25,544 nucleotides of DNA from Planctomycetota bacterium (lineage in GTDB: Bacteria > Planctomycetota > Planctomycetia > Pirellulales > Pirellulaceae). The notes below the pieces were generated by a model. That model was not told where the DNA came from, ran no database searches, and was given only the letters and a program-made list of their open reading frames with translations. Position numbers and translations under genes: made by a program. Of the stretch, positions 15,050-23,566 are shown one piece after another (position 1 is the first letter of the stretch; every line of letters starts with the position of its first letter). Where the stretch lies: positions 1 to 25,544 of the forward strand of contig JAPLNJ010000886.1 in NCBI GenBank assembly GCA_026692885.1, written 5' to 3'.

Positions 15050-17548
15050 TTAATACATTGCCTCGGCGGTTCCATCGGCTTGGATCTGCCAGGGCATCCA
15101 CACCAGGGCCACGGTGCCCACGGTGATGTCGGCTTTCTTGGGACGAATATTGAACTCCTCCAACACCAATTTCTCCGGGTCAAGGGCCTGCTGGATCCGG
15201 TCGACCTCGGCTTTGAGTTCGGCTTCGAGCTTGGCCAGATCCTCGCGCACGGCCTCTACGGTTTCCTCCGCGCGACCCACGTCACTGCGTTCTTGCAGGC
15301 TGCGCTGAGCGCGGCGCACCGTCGAGGCCGCGTTGGTCACGTTGCCGACACTCGCGAGCTTCCGTCCAAACAGGGCACCCAACAAGGTCGCACCGACGCT
15401 CAGCACGGTCGACATCTGCTGGCCGTGATATTGCTGTTTCTCCTTCTCCACCCGCTCCTCGGCCCGACGCAGGCGATGCGCCAGGGCCTGCAATTTGGGC
15501 GCATAGCTTTTCTGCAGCTTGCCCACCTGCTGGTCCCGCTGCTCACGCGCCAGTTGTCGCAAACGGATCTGAAACTCAGTTTCATTCTCAGCGACAGCGG
15601 AGTACGCCTTCAACGCGGGGCAGTAGCGGAGTACCAGCGGACGTTCACGGTACAGATGCTCTTTCCAGTTCTTCGTCCAACTGGCGAAATTCTTGGGCCG
15701 TGTTAACTCGGCCGGCAGTGGCGCGAACGAAGCGTCCTGGGCCGGCTCGCGCTCCAAGTCCGGTTCGGAGTTCTCCAGCACCTCGGCATCCGCCCACACG
15801 TCGGTCACCGAGTCGCCGGAGACTTCAGCCAGCAACGCCATCGCTTGCCATTCGTCCGTACGACTCTTGCTGTCCACGTAATGCACACGGCCCGTGGCCA
15901 AGAGCGCCGGCCGGTACTCCGGACGCGAACCGACAGGAACCGACTGGCAGAGCAGAAAGAACTCCGGCACCCCGAGCGGGACCATCGGCCGTTCGCGGGA
16001 GACCGCGGCCGTCGTTCCGGCGACTGACGACGGAGCTGCAGAGGCTACTCCGCCGGATGGTGGCGGGAGCGTGGCGGCAGGCGGCAGTGCGGCGCTTGCC
16101 GGGCGAGCTGCAGGGGGCGGCTCGCTGGGTGGTCGAGACTTCATCAGGTCCTGAATCTGCTGTCGCGTCAGCGGGCCACGGAGATAGGACAGCGTCCAAC
16201 GCGTCTGGAACACCACCGGATGGTCGTCGTGGACGTTATTCATCAGGAACACCCGCTGGCCCAGTTTCGACAGCGTGGCTTCCATCTGACGCCGGTCAAA
16301 GGCGATTCCCGCCTCCGCCGAGGCGCCTTCCAGTCCGTCCAGCACCCGCGCCTTGTCACGCTCGGTTTGCAGGCGTCCCAGGAACCACGTGCCGGCGTTT
16401 GACAGGCCCTTGTAATCCAGGTCTACCGGGTTCTGTGTGGCCAAGACCACGCCCAGGCCGAACGCGCGGGCCTGTTTCAGCAAGGTCAGCATGGGCGTCT
16501 TCGAGGGCGGATTCGCCGTGGGCGGAAAAAAGCCGTAGATCTCGTCCATGTACAGGATCGCCCGCAGGCTGGACGTGCCCGGCTGTGTCCGCACCCAGGC
16601 CAGCACTTCGTTGAGCAGAATGGTCACGAAGAACATGCGCTCGGAGTCTGACAGGTGAGCGATCGAAATGATGGACAACCGTGGCTTCCCTTGGTCGGTA
16701 TACAGCAGCCGGTGGATATTCAGCGGCTCGCCTTCCAGCCAGCCCGCGAACCCGGGTGAGGCCAGTAGGTTGTTTAGGCTTGTCGCCAGGGCAAAACGAT
16801 CCTTCGCAGGGAAGAACGTCTCCAGATCCAGAACGCCCACCTTGTCGATCGGCGGCGACTGGATCTCGCGGATCAGCTGCGCGACTTGCAGACTGCGGCC
16901 TTCGCGCCAAGCATGATCCAGCAAGTTGGCGATCAAGATGTGTTCCCGGCTGCGCAGCGGATCCGCGTCAAGGCCCAGGAGCGCCAGCAGGCCGGCGGCG
17001 GCAGCGCTGACTCGGTCACGGAAGGCTTCAGCATCCGCGGTGAGGGCCGGCGGCGGAGCGTCGAACGATTGGAGGACGGTCAGCGGCAGACCAGCACGGC
17101 TGCCCGGTGTGTAGATCGCCACGTCCGCCGCGTTCTGTAACCGCACGATGCGATCCGCGTCCTGATCCCAGGCTGCCAGTCCCTTACGCCACTTCTCCGC
17201 CTCGCGGGCGGCCAACTCATCGGGTGTCAGGTTCTGCCGAACTGCCTCGGCGGCCTCGATCCACGGCCTAAAATCGTCCGCCTGCAGATTGGGGAACGTG
17301 AGCAATAGGTTGCCCAAATCGCCCTTCGGATCGATGGCGATGGCGGGGATGCCGTCGATGGCGGCTTCCTCCAGCAGTGCCAAACACAAGCCCGTCTTAC
17401 CACTGCCCGTCATGCCCACACAGACGCCGTGCGTCGTCAGGTCCTTGGATGCGTACAGCAGTCGCTCGTCCAGCGGGCGTCCTTGATCCAAGTCGTATCG
17501 CTTGCCCAGGTAGAAGACGCCCAGTTTCTCGTAGTCCCGATCCGGCAT
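15050..17548 (-). CDS. HerA-like P-loop ATPase with C-terminal coiled coils
   Basis: 832 residues. The N-terminal half is a HerA/FtsK-type ATPase: Walker A GMTGSGKT (45-52), IDPKGDLGN (72-80), Walker B ILYMDEIYGF (331-340), and ATQNPVDLDYKGLSN (370-384) as the sensor region. Residues 472-520 are a Pro/Ala-rich linker. Residues 523-655 form a second globular part with no family I recognise. The tail has two charged coiled coils (about 655-710 and 743-792) flanking a glycine-rich hydrophobic stretch (MSTVLSVGATLLGALFGRK, 712-730). HerA proteins are DNA translocases that usually pair with a NurA nuclease; none is nearby. ATG 17548 is chosen because the 74 upstream residues of open frame are low-complexity and GAGGGG/GGGAA precede this ATG. 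It heads the operon with the zinc-ribbon/DUF4190 gene. DNA pumping is inferred from the family only. Confidence 0.88.
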   Translation of the reverse strand: MPDRDYEKLGVFYLGKRYDLDQGRPLDERLLYASKDLTTHGVCVGMTGSGKTGLCLALLEEAAIDGIPAIAIDPKGDLGNLLLTFPNLQADDFRPWIEAAEAVRQNLTPDELAAREAEKWRKGLAAWDQDADRIVRLQNAADVAIYTPGSRAGLPLTVLQSFDAPPPALTADAEAFRDRVSAAAAGLLALLGLDADPLRSREHILIANLLDHAWREGRSLQVAQLIREIQSPPIDKVGVLDLETFFPAKDRFALATSLNNLLASPGFAGWLEGEPLNIHRLLYTDQGKPRLSIISIAHLSDSERMFFVTILLNEVLAWVRTQPGTSSLRAILYMDEIYGFFPPTANPPSKTPMLTLLKQARAFGLGVVLATQNPVDLDYKGLSNAGTWFLGRLQTERDKARVLDGLEGASAEAGIAFDRRQMEATLSKLGQRVFLMNNVHDDHPVVFQTRWTLSYLRGPLTRQQIQDLMKSRPPSEPPPAARPASAALPPAATLPPPSGGVASAAPSSVAGTTAAVSRERPMVPLGVPEFFLLCQSVPVGSRPEYRPALLATGRVHYVDSKSRTDEWQAMALLAEVSGDSVTDVWADAEVLENSEPDLEREPAQDASFAPLPAELTRPKNFASWTKNWKEHLYRERPLVLRYCPALKAYSAVAENETEFQIRLRQLAREQRDQQVGKLQKSYAPKLQALAHRLRRAEERVEKEKQQYHGQQMSTVLSVGATLLGALFGRKLASVGNVTNAASTVRRAQRSLQERSDVGRAEETVEAVREDLAKLEAELKAEVDRIQQALDPEKLVLEEFNIRPKKADITVGTVALVWMPWQIQADGTAEAMY

Positions 17549-17705
17549 GGTTCCCAATCCCCTCGATAACTTCAGGCGGCCAGCAGGTCTCCGGCGATCT
17601 GCCATTGGACTGGCTTTGGCACCCATTACACGCGACCGAACGAAGGATTTCAACGGGGTGATTTCAACAGGGGCCTCGATCATAACGCAGGCAATGCTAG
17701 CAGCA

Positions 17706-17720
17706 GGGGGTGGGGGGGGG
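17706..17720 (+). other. Long G-run (G5-T-G9)
   Basis: Five G, one T and nine G in a row in the leader of the HerA-like gene, so a C-run in that mRNA's template orientation. It could form a G-quadruplex on the plus strand or slip in length between cells. It may also be a sequencing-error hotspot. Confidence 0.5.
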
Positions 17721-17938
17721 ATCCGGTTGTCCGACTGAAGGTCCGATGTCGATCTTCCCAGCTCTCCCAAGTACCCACTCCAGTCGTTCTCGCGTCAGCA
17801 GCTTCCGAATTATCTTGACAATTTTTCTATTTCGTCTCCAGCGACCGATTCGACGGCGAAAAAGTGCCCTGCCTAGTTCTTGTGCAAACGTCGCGATGCA
17901 TCAAATGCAGGCACGCCTGCCTAGGAAACGATCGCCCG

Positions 17939-17984
17939 CCAGCACTGCACATAAGTGCAATCACTGAAAGCACATCTGTGCTGG
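17939..17984. repeat. Double-hairpin element with CCAGCAC/GTGCTGG outer arms
   Basis: The outer arms CCAGCAC (17939-17945) and GTGCTGG (17978-17984) pair perfectly. Inside are TGCAC-ATAA-GTGCA (17946-17959) and AGCACA-TC-TGTGCT (17969-17982); the second shares bases with the right outer arm. It has the same general plan as the TCGTAG elements but different outer arms, and lies about 100 bases upstream of the RHH gene. Confidence 0.65.
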
Positions 17985-18085
17985 CCTTGACTTCAATGCT
18001 GCGTTGCCACTAAACCCACGCCTCGTTGGTGAGTCCCACTTGGTCAATTTAGTCCCGCAAACTTCAGAGGGAAGGAGCCAGGAGC

Positions 18086-18703
18086 ATGATGGACGTGATT
18101 CGGCAGTTGAGTCAGGAGGAGAAGGTACAACAAGCGCGCCGCACGGCGGAAGAAAAACTCCGTGGAGAACCGGATTGGGTACGCTTTTACCGGGAAGTGC
18201 TTGGCGTCGACGGCGTCGTCGATAAATTGTTCCCCTCGCTCGAGCAGAGGAAGCAGTTCGAGAAGACGGCTGAGTACACTGAAATCCAGCAGATGCTGGC
18301 CAAACTCCGCGAGCGCAACCGCATTCAGAAGCACTGCGACGAACCCACGCGGGTCATCACCGTACGTCTGCCGCAGTGTCTGCACGAGGCGTTGCGACAC
18401 GAAGCCCATAACCACAAGACCAGCATGAACAAGCTGTGCATCTCGAAATTGCTTCAGGTGATCGAAGGTGAATTGGTGCCGTCGGATTTCGAGCGGCACG
18501 AGGATGAGGAGGGGACGCTGGAGCCTGCCCGGATTCCCGCCACGGCTGCCGTCGCGCCTCAACCGGCTTTCCAGGCGCTGGGATTCTCCACGCCCAGCCA
18601 AGCCGTCGCCGCCCACCATGGCTCGCCCCAACCAGCGTTTGCCACGCGATCGATGTCTCCGCCCGCCATGCCCGGCGGGACCTCCTTCCAGAGAGACCTG
18701 TAA
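18086..18703 (+). CDS. Ribbon-helix-helix (HicB-like) DNA-binding protein
   Basis: 205 residues. The N-terminal 80 are charged and helical (LSQEEKVQQARRTAEEKLRG and EIQQMLAKLRERNRIQKH). Residues 89-127 are a ribbon-helix-helix fold: the strand RVITVRLPQCLHEALRHEAH followed by NHKTSMNKLCISKLLQVI, as in orphan HicB-type proteins, and I believe such proteins are common in planctomycetes. The C-terminal 75 residues are Pro/Ala/Ser-rich and probably disordered. The start ATG 18086 has GAAGGAG (18071-18077) eight bases upstream; a second ATG follows directly. No HicA toxin gene is adjacent, so it is more likely a transcription regulator than a toxin-antitoxin member. A strong intrinsic terminator follows, so it is a single-gene unit. 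Targets are unknown; the divergent HerA-like operon is a possible one. Confidence 0.85.
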   Translation: MMDVIRQLSQEEKVQQARRTAEEKLRGEPDWVRFYREVLGVDGVVDKLFPSLEQRKQFEKTAEYTEIQQMLAKLRERNRIQKHCDEPTRVITVRLPQCLHEALRHEAHNHKTSMNKLCISKLLQVIEGELVPSDFERHEDEEGTLEPARIPATAAVAPQPAFQALGFSTPSQAVAAHHGSPQPAFATRSMSPPAMPGGTSFQRDL

Positions 18704-18728
18704 GCGGGTGTTGTGCGCACTCCGCGAG

Positions 18729-18762
18729 AAACCCGGCCTCCCCTGGGGTTGCCGGGTTTTTT
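18729..18762 (+). terminator. Intrinsic terminator of the RHH gene
   Basis: A 9-bp GC-rich stem AAACCCGGC (18729-18737) / GCCGGGTTT (18751-18759), whose 13-base loop can pair further (CCCC/GGGG), runs straight into T6 (18757-18762). It starts 26 bases after the RHH stop codon. This is the clearest rho-independent terminator in the window. Confidence 0.88.
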
Positions 18763-18786
18763 CGTAGCGGAGGGTTCGTAGCGGAG
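18761..18786. repeat. Direct repeat of TTCGTAGCGGAG
   Basis: Two copies of the 12-mer TTCGTAGCGGAG (18761-18772 and 18775-18786), 14 bases apart. Each contains the TCGTAG core that also opens the double-hairpin elements, so these look like abortive or partial repeat ends directly beside the intact copy at 18801. Confidence 0.7.
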
Positions 18787-18800
18787 AGGCTGCGAAAAAA

Positions 18801-18861
18801 TCGTAGGGTGGGCTGTGCCCACCACAACGGATTGTGCTTGGTGGGCACCGCCCACCCTATA
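18801..18861. repeat. TCGTAG double-hairpin element, copy C (GTGGGC type)
   Basis: It begins TCGTAGGGTGGGC. Hairpin 1 is GTGGGC-TGT-GCCCAC (18808-18822) and hairpin 2 is GGTGGGC-ACC-GCCCACC (18840-18856). Between them is CACAA-CGGA-TTGTG (18823-18836). The whole left part (18804-18824) is the reverse complement of the right part, ending in CCCTA at 18859, apart from one base. A half copy is at 2789-2809. Confidence 0.85.
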
Positions 18862-19061
18862 CCCTTTTGCAAACAGCATGGCCGATTTGGTTCTTTCACA
18901 GCCTCGGAACGACCAGTGTCCTGCCCTCGATTCCGTGATGCCCCCCCCAGTTGTCGATTGGCGTTGCTAGCGTTACCTTATTGGTTATGTCGTTCGGTAC
19001 GACTGGTCGATCGGCGTGTTCCAATCTCAGAGGCCGCTGCTTTTCAAGGAGTCCAGAACCC

Positions 19062-21017
19062 ATGACGAGCTCTATTCCTGTTGCCCAAGTGATTCCTCCC
19101 CCGGCGAACTTCGAAGGCCAGGCCCACTGTCCATCGTTCGCCAGCTACCAGCAAATGTACCAACGGTCGATCGACGACCCCGCTGGATTCTGGAGCGAGT
19201 TGGCCAACGACTTCGTCTGGCAGAAGAAATGGGACAAGGTGCAGGAGTACACGTTCGAGGGCGCCGTCTCGGTGAAGTGGTTCCTCGGCGGCAAGACCAA
19301 TGTTTGTGTCAATGCCTTGGACCGTCACCTGGAAAAACGAGCGAATCAAATTGCGATCGTATGGGAGGGCAACGAACCCGGCGAGCAGAGCCAACTGACG
19401 TACCAGCAGCTGTACACCGAGGTGTGCAAGTTCGCGAACGCGTTGAAGTCGTTGGGCGTGCAGAAGGGGGACCGCGTCTGCTTGTATCTGCAAATGCTTC
19501 CGGCGCTGCCGATCGCCATGCTGGCCTGTGCCCGCATCGGTGCCATCCACTCGGTCGTGTTTGGCGCGTTCAGCGAAGACTCGCTGCGTGACCGGATCCA
19601 GGACTCGGACTGCAAGATCCTGGTGACTCAGGACACTGCGCTCCGCGGTAAGAAGAACGACATTCCCATGAAGGCCAAGGCCGACAAGGCCCTCGCCGAC
19701 TGCCCAAGCATCGAGCGGGTGGTGGTGGTGCGCCGGACCGGCCTGTCGGTCCCGATGCAAGCGGGACGCGACCTGTGGTGGCACGACGTGATGGCCGAGG
19801 CCGATACCCAGTGCGCCCCGGAGTGGATGGATGCGGAGGACCCGCTCTTCATCCTGTACACATCGGGTTCCACCGGCAAACCCAAGGGCCTGATGCACAC
19901 CACCGGCGGCTACATGGTCTTTGCCGCCGCGACGTTCAAGTACATCTTCGACTATCAGGAAGGTGACATCTGGTGGTGCACCGCCGACATCGGCTGGATC
20001 ACCGGACACACCTATATTGTCTATGGCCCGCTATGTACCGGTGCGACCAGCATCATGTTCGAAGGCGTGCAGACCTATCCGAATGCCGGGCGGTTCTGGG
20101 ATGTGGTGGACAAGTATCGGGTGACGCAGTTCTATACCGCACCGACGGCCATCCGGGCCCTGATGCGCGAAGGCGAGCAGTATGTGGTGAACCACGACCT
20201 GTCCAGCCTGAAACTGCTGGGGTCCGTCGGTGAGCCGATCAATCCGGAAGTGTGGTTGTGGTACTGGCGGACGGTCGGCAAGGGACGCTGCCCGGTGGTC
20301 GACACCTGGTGGCAGACGGAGACCGGCGGCATCCTGATCACACCGCTGCCAGGTGCGCACTCGTTGAAGCCCGGCAGCGCCAGCCGGCCGTTCTTTGGCG
20401 TCGAACCCCTGATCGTCGACGACCAAGGCAAGCCGACCCCGGTTGGGGTAAGTGGCAAGCTGTGCATTAGCAAGCCCTGGCCCGGCATCGCCCGGTCCAT
20501 GTGGGGCGATCACGACCGGTTCATCCAGACCTACTTCAGCGCCTACCAGGGGCTGTACTTCACGGGCGATGGCTGCCGCAAGGATGCAGACGGCGATTAC
20601 TGGCTGTTGGGTCGCGTGGATGACGTAATCAATGTCTCCGGGCACCGGTTGGGTACGGCGGAAGTCGAAAGCGCTTTGGTCAGTCACCAAGCCGTCGCCG
20701 AATCGGCCGTGGTCGGTTACCCGCACGAACTGAAGGGCCAGGGCATCTACGCCTACGTGACGCTGAAGATGGGCTACGAGCCGAGCGACGAACTGCGGGC
20801 CGAACTGATCAAGCACGTGCGGTCTGTGATCGGTCCGATCGCCACACCGGACGTGCTCCAATGGGCGCCCAGCTTGCCGAAGACCAGGAGCGGCAAGATC
20901 ATGCGACGTATCCTGCGGAAGATCGCCGAGAACGAGCTGGAGGCGGTGGGCGATACTTCGACGCTGGCGGACCCCGCGGTCGTGCAGGACCTGATTGCTC
21001 ACCGGCCGAACCAGTAG
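19062..21017 (+). CDS. acs: Acetyl-CoA synthetase, AMP-forming
   Basis: A 651-residue ANL-superfamily enzyme that activates acetate with ATP via acetyl-AMP to acetyl-CoA, in the cytosol. It has full family length. Key motifs are the phosphate loop [10 protein letters not shown] (267-276), [27 protein letters not shown] (whose tryptophan favours acetate over longer acids), and the A10 motif RSGKIMRR with Lys612. Lys612 is the residue equivalent to the lysine acetylated by Pat in Salmonella Acs. The frame is open upstream to 18951, but ATG 19062 has AAGGAG at 19046-19051 and gives the expected N-terminus. It is followed by two more acetyl-CoA genes on the same strand. The 286-bp gap with hairpins after it suggests they have their own promoter or a processed transcript. 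Regulation by reversible lysine acetylation is likely from Lys612, and the GNAT domain encoded two genes downstream is a candidate writer. Confidence 0.97.
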   Translation: MTSSIPVAQVIPPPANFEGQAHCPSFASYQQMYQRSIDDPAGFWSELANDFVWQKKWDKVQEYTFEGAVSVKWFLGGKTNVCVNALDRHLEKRANQIAIVWEGNEPGEQSQLTYQQLYTEVCKFANALKSLGVQKGDRVCLYLQMLPALPIAMLACARIGAIHSVVFGAFSEDSLRDRIQDSDCKILVTQDTALRGKKNDIPMKAKADKALADCPSIERVVVVRRTGLSVPMQAGRDLWWHDVMAEADTQCAPEWMDAEDPLFILYTSGSTGKPKGLMHTTGGYMVFAAATFKYIFDYQEGDIWWCTADIGWITGHTYIVYGPLCTGATSIMFEGVQTYPNAGRFWDVVDKYRVTQFYTAPTAIRALMREGEQYVVNHDLSSLKLLGSVGEPINPEVWLWYWRTVGKGRCPVVDTWWQTETGGILITPLPGAHSLKPGSASRPFFGVEPLIVDDQGKPTPVGVSGKLCISKPWPGIARSMWGDHDRFIQTYFSAYQGLYFTGDGCRKDADGDYWLLGRVDDVINVSGHRLGTAEVESALVSHQAVAESAVVGYPHELKGQGIYAYVTLKMGYEPSDELRAELIKHVRSVIGPIATPDVLQWAPSLPKTRSGKIMRRILRKIAENELEAVGDTSTLADPAVVQDLIAHRPNQ

Positions 21018-21030
21018 GCCGGGCTTTCCT

Positions 21031-21054
21031 GTAGGTCAGGCTTTCCAGCCTGAC
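21031..21054. repeat. GTAGGTCAGGCTTTCCAGCCTGAC hairpin repeat
   Basis: A perfect 8-bp stem, GTCAGGCT-TTCC-AGCCTGAC (21035-21054), preceded by GTAG. It lies 14 bases after the acs stop. A decayed copy is at 6148-6169. No T-run follows, so it is unlikely to be an intrinsic terminator, but it could protect the acs mRNA 3' end. Confidence 0.75.
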
Positions 21055-21088
21055 GCGACAGCCCTTGCGGGACTGAGCAAGAACCCAC

Positions 21089-21116
21089 CTCCCGGTTTTT
21101 CTCAAGAAACCGGGAG
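21089..21116. repeat. Hairpin CTCCCGGTTT / AAACCGGGAG
   Basis: A perfect 10-bp stem (21089-21098 with 21107-21116) and an 8-base loop, TTCTCAAG. It is followed by TGTCG, not T-rich, so it is weak as a terminator on the plus strand. A second intergenic hairpin type in the acs/NDP-synthetase gap. Confidence 0.65.
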
Positions 21117-21190
21117 TGTCGATCCGAAACAAGCTGGTTTGGTCCGCCACTCCCGTGCTTCTCCTCGCCCCGCGGCGGCCGCGAGTTTCG

Positions 21191-21207
21191 GGGTAGGTTC
21201 CCTACCC
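21191..21207. other. Short hairpin GGGTAGG-TTC-CCTACCC
   Basis: A 7-bp perfect stem with a 3-base loop, 18 bases before the TACAAT hexamer (21225-21230) that could serve as a -10 box for the downstream synthetase gene. It could be an operator or part of the repeat landscape. Confidence 0.45.
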
Positions 21208-21228
21208 TGTCACGGACTTTGGTGTACA

Positions 21229-21256
21229 ATTCTCCTGATCGTATTCTCCTGATCGT
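21229..21256. repeat. 14-bp tandem duplication upstream of the NDP-forming synthetase
   Basis: ATTCTCCTGATCGT is repeated twice with no gap (21229-21242 and 21243-21256), 47 bases before the start codon at 21304. It overlaps the TACAAT hexamer at its left edge. It could be a recent slippage duplication or a double binding site in the leader. Confidence 0.7.
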
Positions 21257-21303
21257 GGTCCACGCTCGACCACTTGTTCGATGGAACCCCAAGAAGCTCA
21301 GAC

Positions 21304-23508
21304 ATGACTACCTCGCCCGCTTCCCCGACCGTGGCCACTTCCCCGACCGTGCCCGCAGCCGCCGGCCGTGACCTGACCCCGTTTTTCTGTCCGAAGTCGA
21401 TTGCCATCGTCGGCGCCTCGCGCAAAGAAGGCTCCGTTGGCCATGCCATCGTGCGGAACTTGATCTACGGGGGCTATACCGGCGTCGTGTATCCCGTGAA
21501 TCCGCAGGCCAAGAGCATCCTCGGGATTCGCTGTTGCAAGGATTTGGCGTCGATCGGCGAAGCGGCGGATCTCGTGGTGGTCGTCGTCCCGGTGCAGCAT
21601 GTCGAGCGGGTGGTGCGGCAGGCCGCCGAGATCGGCACCAAACATGTGCTGGTGATCTCCGCCGGTTTCAAGGAAGTCGGCGGCGAGGGCGCGGAGCGCG
21701 AGCAGCAGATGGTCCGGATCGCGCGCGAAAACGGCGTGTCGATTGTCGGTCCTAACTGCCTGGGACTGATCAATACCGATCCCGCCGTCTCGATGAACGC
21801 CACTTTTGGCCGCGACATCCCGCCGCAGGGCTGTCTGGGCTTGATCTCCCAAAGCGGTGCGTTGTGTGCCGCGCTGCTGGACTACGCCAAGGGCCGCAGC
21901 ATCGGCTTTTCACGATTCGTCAGCTTCGGCAATAAGTGCGACATCGACGAAGTCGACTTTCTGATTTCGCTCGCCAGCGACGAGTACACGCGGGCGATCA
22001 TGATGTACGTCGAAGATATCGGCAACGGCCAACGCTTTTTGGAGGCCGCCCACAATATTACGCACGGGAACAATCCCAAGCCGATCTTGTTGATCAAGAG
22101 CGGTCGCACGGCGGAGGGCGCCGCTGCCGCCGCTTCGCACACCGGATCACTGGCCGGTTCGGACGAACTGTACAATGCCCTGATGACTCAGGCGGGTGTG
22201 CTCCGCGTAGAGAGTGTCGGCGAGTTGTTCGACCTGGCCGAGGTCTTCACGGATACGCGGTTGCCGGCCGGGCGGCGGACGGCCATTGTCACCAACGCCG
22301 GTGGGCCGGGGATCATGGCCACGGACGCCTGCATTCGTAGCGGCCTGGAATTGGCGAGGTTCCGCGATTACACCAAGAAGTCGCTGCAGTTTCAGATGCC
22401 GACCGTGGGCAGCATCAAGAACCCCGTGGATGTGATCGGGGATGCTCGCTCCGACCGGTATCGCGCGGCCCTGGATGCTGTGACGTCCGACGAGGGGGTC
22501 GATCAGGTGTTGGTGATTGTGACGCCCCAGACCATGACCGACGTGACCGAGATTGCGGAAGTCATCGGGGAGTCCAAGGAATTCTGCACGAAGCCGATCG
22601 CCGCCTGCCTGATGGGGCTGACCGACGTGGGGAAAGGCTTCGAGTTGCTGCAGCGGAAGTATGGTGTGCCGACGTATTACTTCCCGGAGAACGCCATGCG
22701 TTCGATGGCCGCCAAGAGCCGGTTCGGCGAATGGACGCGGTCCAAGATTCGCGGCTACCGGCAGTTCCAGGTGGAGCGGGACGCCGTAGCCAAGGTGTTT
22801 GACGAGGAACTCGCGGCCGGGCGCTCGCAATTGATCGAGATCCGCGCGTTGGAGGCGATGAAGCACTACGGTTTTCCCATCGTGCCGTTCCAACTAGCCC
22901 GCTCGGCCGACGAAGCCGTGGCCGCGGCCACCGCCATCGGTTATCCCGTCGTGATGAAGATCGTCGGTCCCATGATTCTTCATAAGACCGACGTCGGCGG
23001 CGTCAAGCTGGACTTGTCCGATGAAGCCTCGGTCCGCGCCGCTCACGATGTGATGCTCGGCGCCGTGCGCACCCGCCTGGGCAAAGACGTGGAGATCTGG
23101 GGCGTGCTGATCCAAAAGATGTTGCCCCGTGGCAAAGAAATCATCCTGGGGGTCACCCGCGACGAGCGTTTCGGGCCGCTGCTGATGTTCGGCCTGGGCG
23201 GTATCTACACCGAAGTTCTGCGCGACGTGGCCTTCCGTCTGGCCCCGATTCGCGAGAACGAGGCCGAGGAGATGATTCACGACATTCGCTCGATCAAGCT
23301 GCTGCAAGGCGTGCGCGGTGAACCGCCATCCGACCTGGCCGCGACGGCCGAGTGCCTGCTGCGATTGAGCCAACTGGTCACCGATCATCCGCGGATTTCC
23401 GAACTGGACATCAACCCACTGTTGGTCTATTCGCGTGGCAAGGGTGTCATGGTCGCCGATGCCCGGATCATCCTGAAGGAAATCGAACCGGTGGTAGCAC
23501 AACCCTGA
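21304..23508 (+). CDS. Acyl-CoA synthetase (NDP-forming), fused alpha-beta, acetyl-CoA synthetase ADP-forming type
   Basis: A 734-residue single-chain enzyme that interconverts acyl-CoA + ADP + Pi with acid + ATP + CoA. Residues about 25-150 are the CoA-binding Rossmann domain (SIAIVGASRKEGSVG). Residues about 150-470 are the two succinyl-CoA-synthetase-like domains, with the phospho-histidine loop SHTGSLAGSDE (His279). Residues about 505-734 are an ATP-grasp domain with HKTDVGGVKL (His560, the second relay histidine of ADP-forming synthetases). Both histidines are present, so catalysis is expected. Pat/PatZ protein acetyltransferases share this scaffold but add a C-terminal GNAT domain; none is present here. 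The start is ATG 21304; an upstream TTG at 21274 is in frame but less likely. The next gene starts 58 bases on and is probably co-transcribed. It may run toward acetate and ATP in fermentation, or the reverse. Confidence 0.93.
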   Translation: MTTSPASPTVATSPTVPAAAGRDLTPFFCPKSIAIVGASRKEGSVGHAIVRNLIYGGYTGVVYPVNPQAKSILGIRCCKDLASIGEAADLVVVVVPVQHVERVVRQAAEIGTKHVLVISAGFKEVGGEGAEREQQMVRIARENGVSIVGPNCLGLINTDPAVSMNATFGRDIPPQGCLGLISQSGALCAALLDYAKGRSIGFSRFVSFGNKCDIDEVDFLISLASDEYTRAIMMYVEDIGNGQRFLEAAHNITHGNNPKPILLIKSGRTAEGAAAAASHTGSLAGSDELYNALMTQAGVLRVESVGELFDLAEVFTDTRLPAGRRTAIVTNAGGPGIMATDACIRSGLELARFRDYTKKSLQFQMPTVGSIKNPVDVIGDARSDRYRAALDAVTSDEGVDQVLVIVTPQTMTDVTEIAEVIGESKEFCTKPIAACLMGLTDVGKGFELLQRKYGVPTYYFPENAMRSMAAKSRFGEWTRSKIRGYRQFQVERDAVAKVFDEELAAGRSQLIEIRALEAMKHYGFPIVPFQLARSADEAVAAATAIGYPVVMKIVGPMILHKTDVGGVKLDLSDEASVRAAHDVMLGAVRTRLGKDVEIWGVLIQKMLPRGKEIILGVTRDERFGPLLMFGLGGIYTEVLRDVAFRLAPIRENEAEEMIHDIRSIKLLQGVRGEPPSDLAATAECLLRLSQLVTDHPRISELDINPLLVYSRGKGVMVADARIILKEIEPVVAQP

Positions 23509-23566
23509 TTCACCCCGATTCATCCACAAACCCAAAACCGGCTCAACTTTTTAAGAGAGGCAACTC

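Larger units (their letters stand above)
17549..18085. other. 537-bp divergent intergenic region between the HerA-like and RHH genes
   Basis: No coding frame here looks real; an 85-codon frame at 17710-17967 lacks protein-like composition and a ribosome binding site. The region contains a long G-run (17706-17720), an AT-rich patch with TTGACA (17815-17820) but no matching -10 box, a short CAGGC-AC-GCCTG hairpin (17908-17919) and a double-hairpin repeat (17939-17984). It must hold promoters for both flanking genes. The RHH gene's ribosome binding site GAAGGAG is at 18071-18077. Confidence 0.6.
18704..19061. other. 358-bp gap between the RHH gene and acs
   Basis: It contains the RHH gene's terminator (18729-18762), a 12-bp direct repeat (18761-18786), a double-hairpin repeat (18801-18861), and about 200 bases ahead of acs that must include its promoter. 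I see no confident -35/-10 pair there. The acs ribosome binding site AAGGAG is at 19046-19051, ten bases before the ATG. Confidence 0.6.

Noticed and set aside
17815..17820. TTGACA as a -35 box for the RHH gene
   Set aside because: No TATAAT-like hexamer lies 16-18 bases downstream, so I did not call a promoter.
17710..17967. 85-codon plus-strand frame in the HerA/RHH gap
   Set aside because: It begins in the G-run, has no ribosome binding site, has basic low-complexity composition, and overlaps hairpin repeats.
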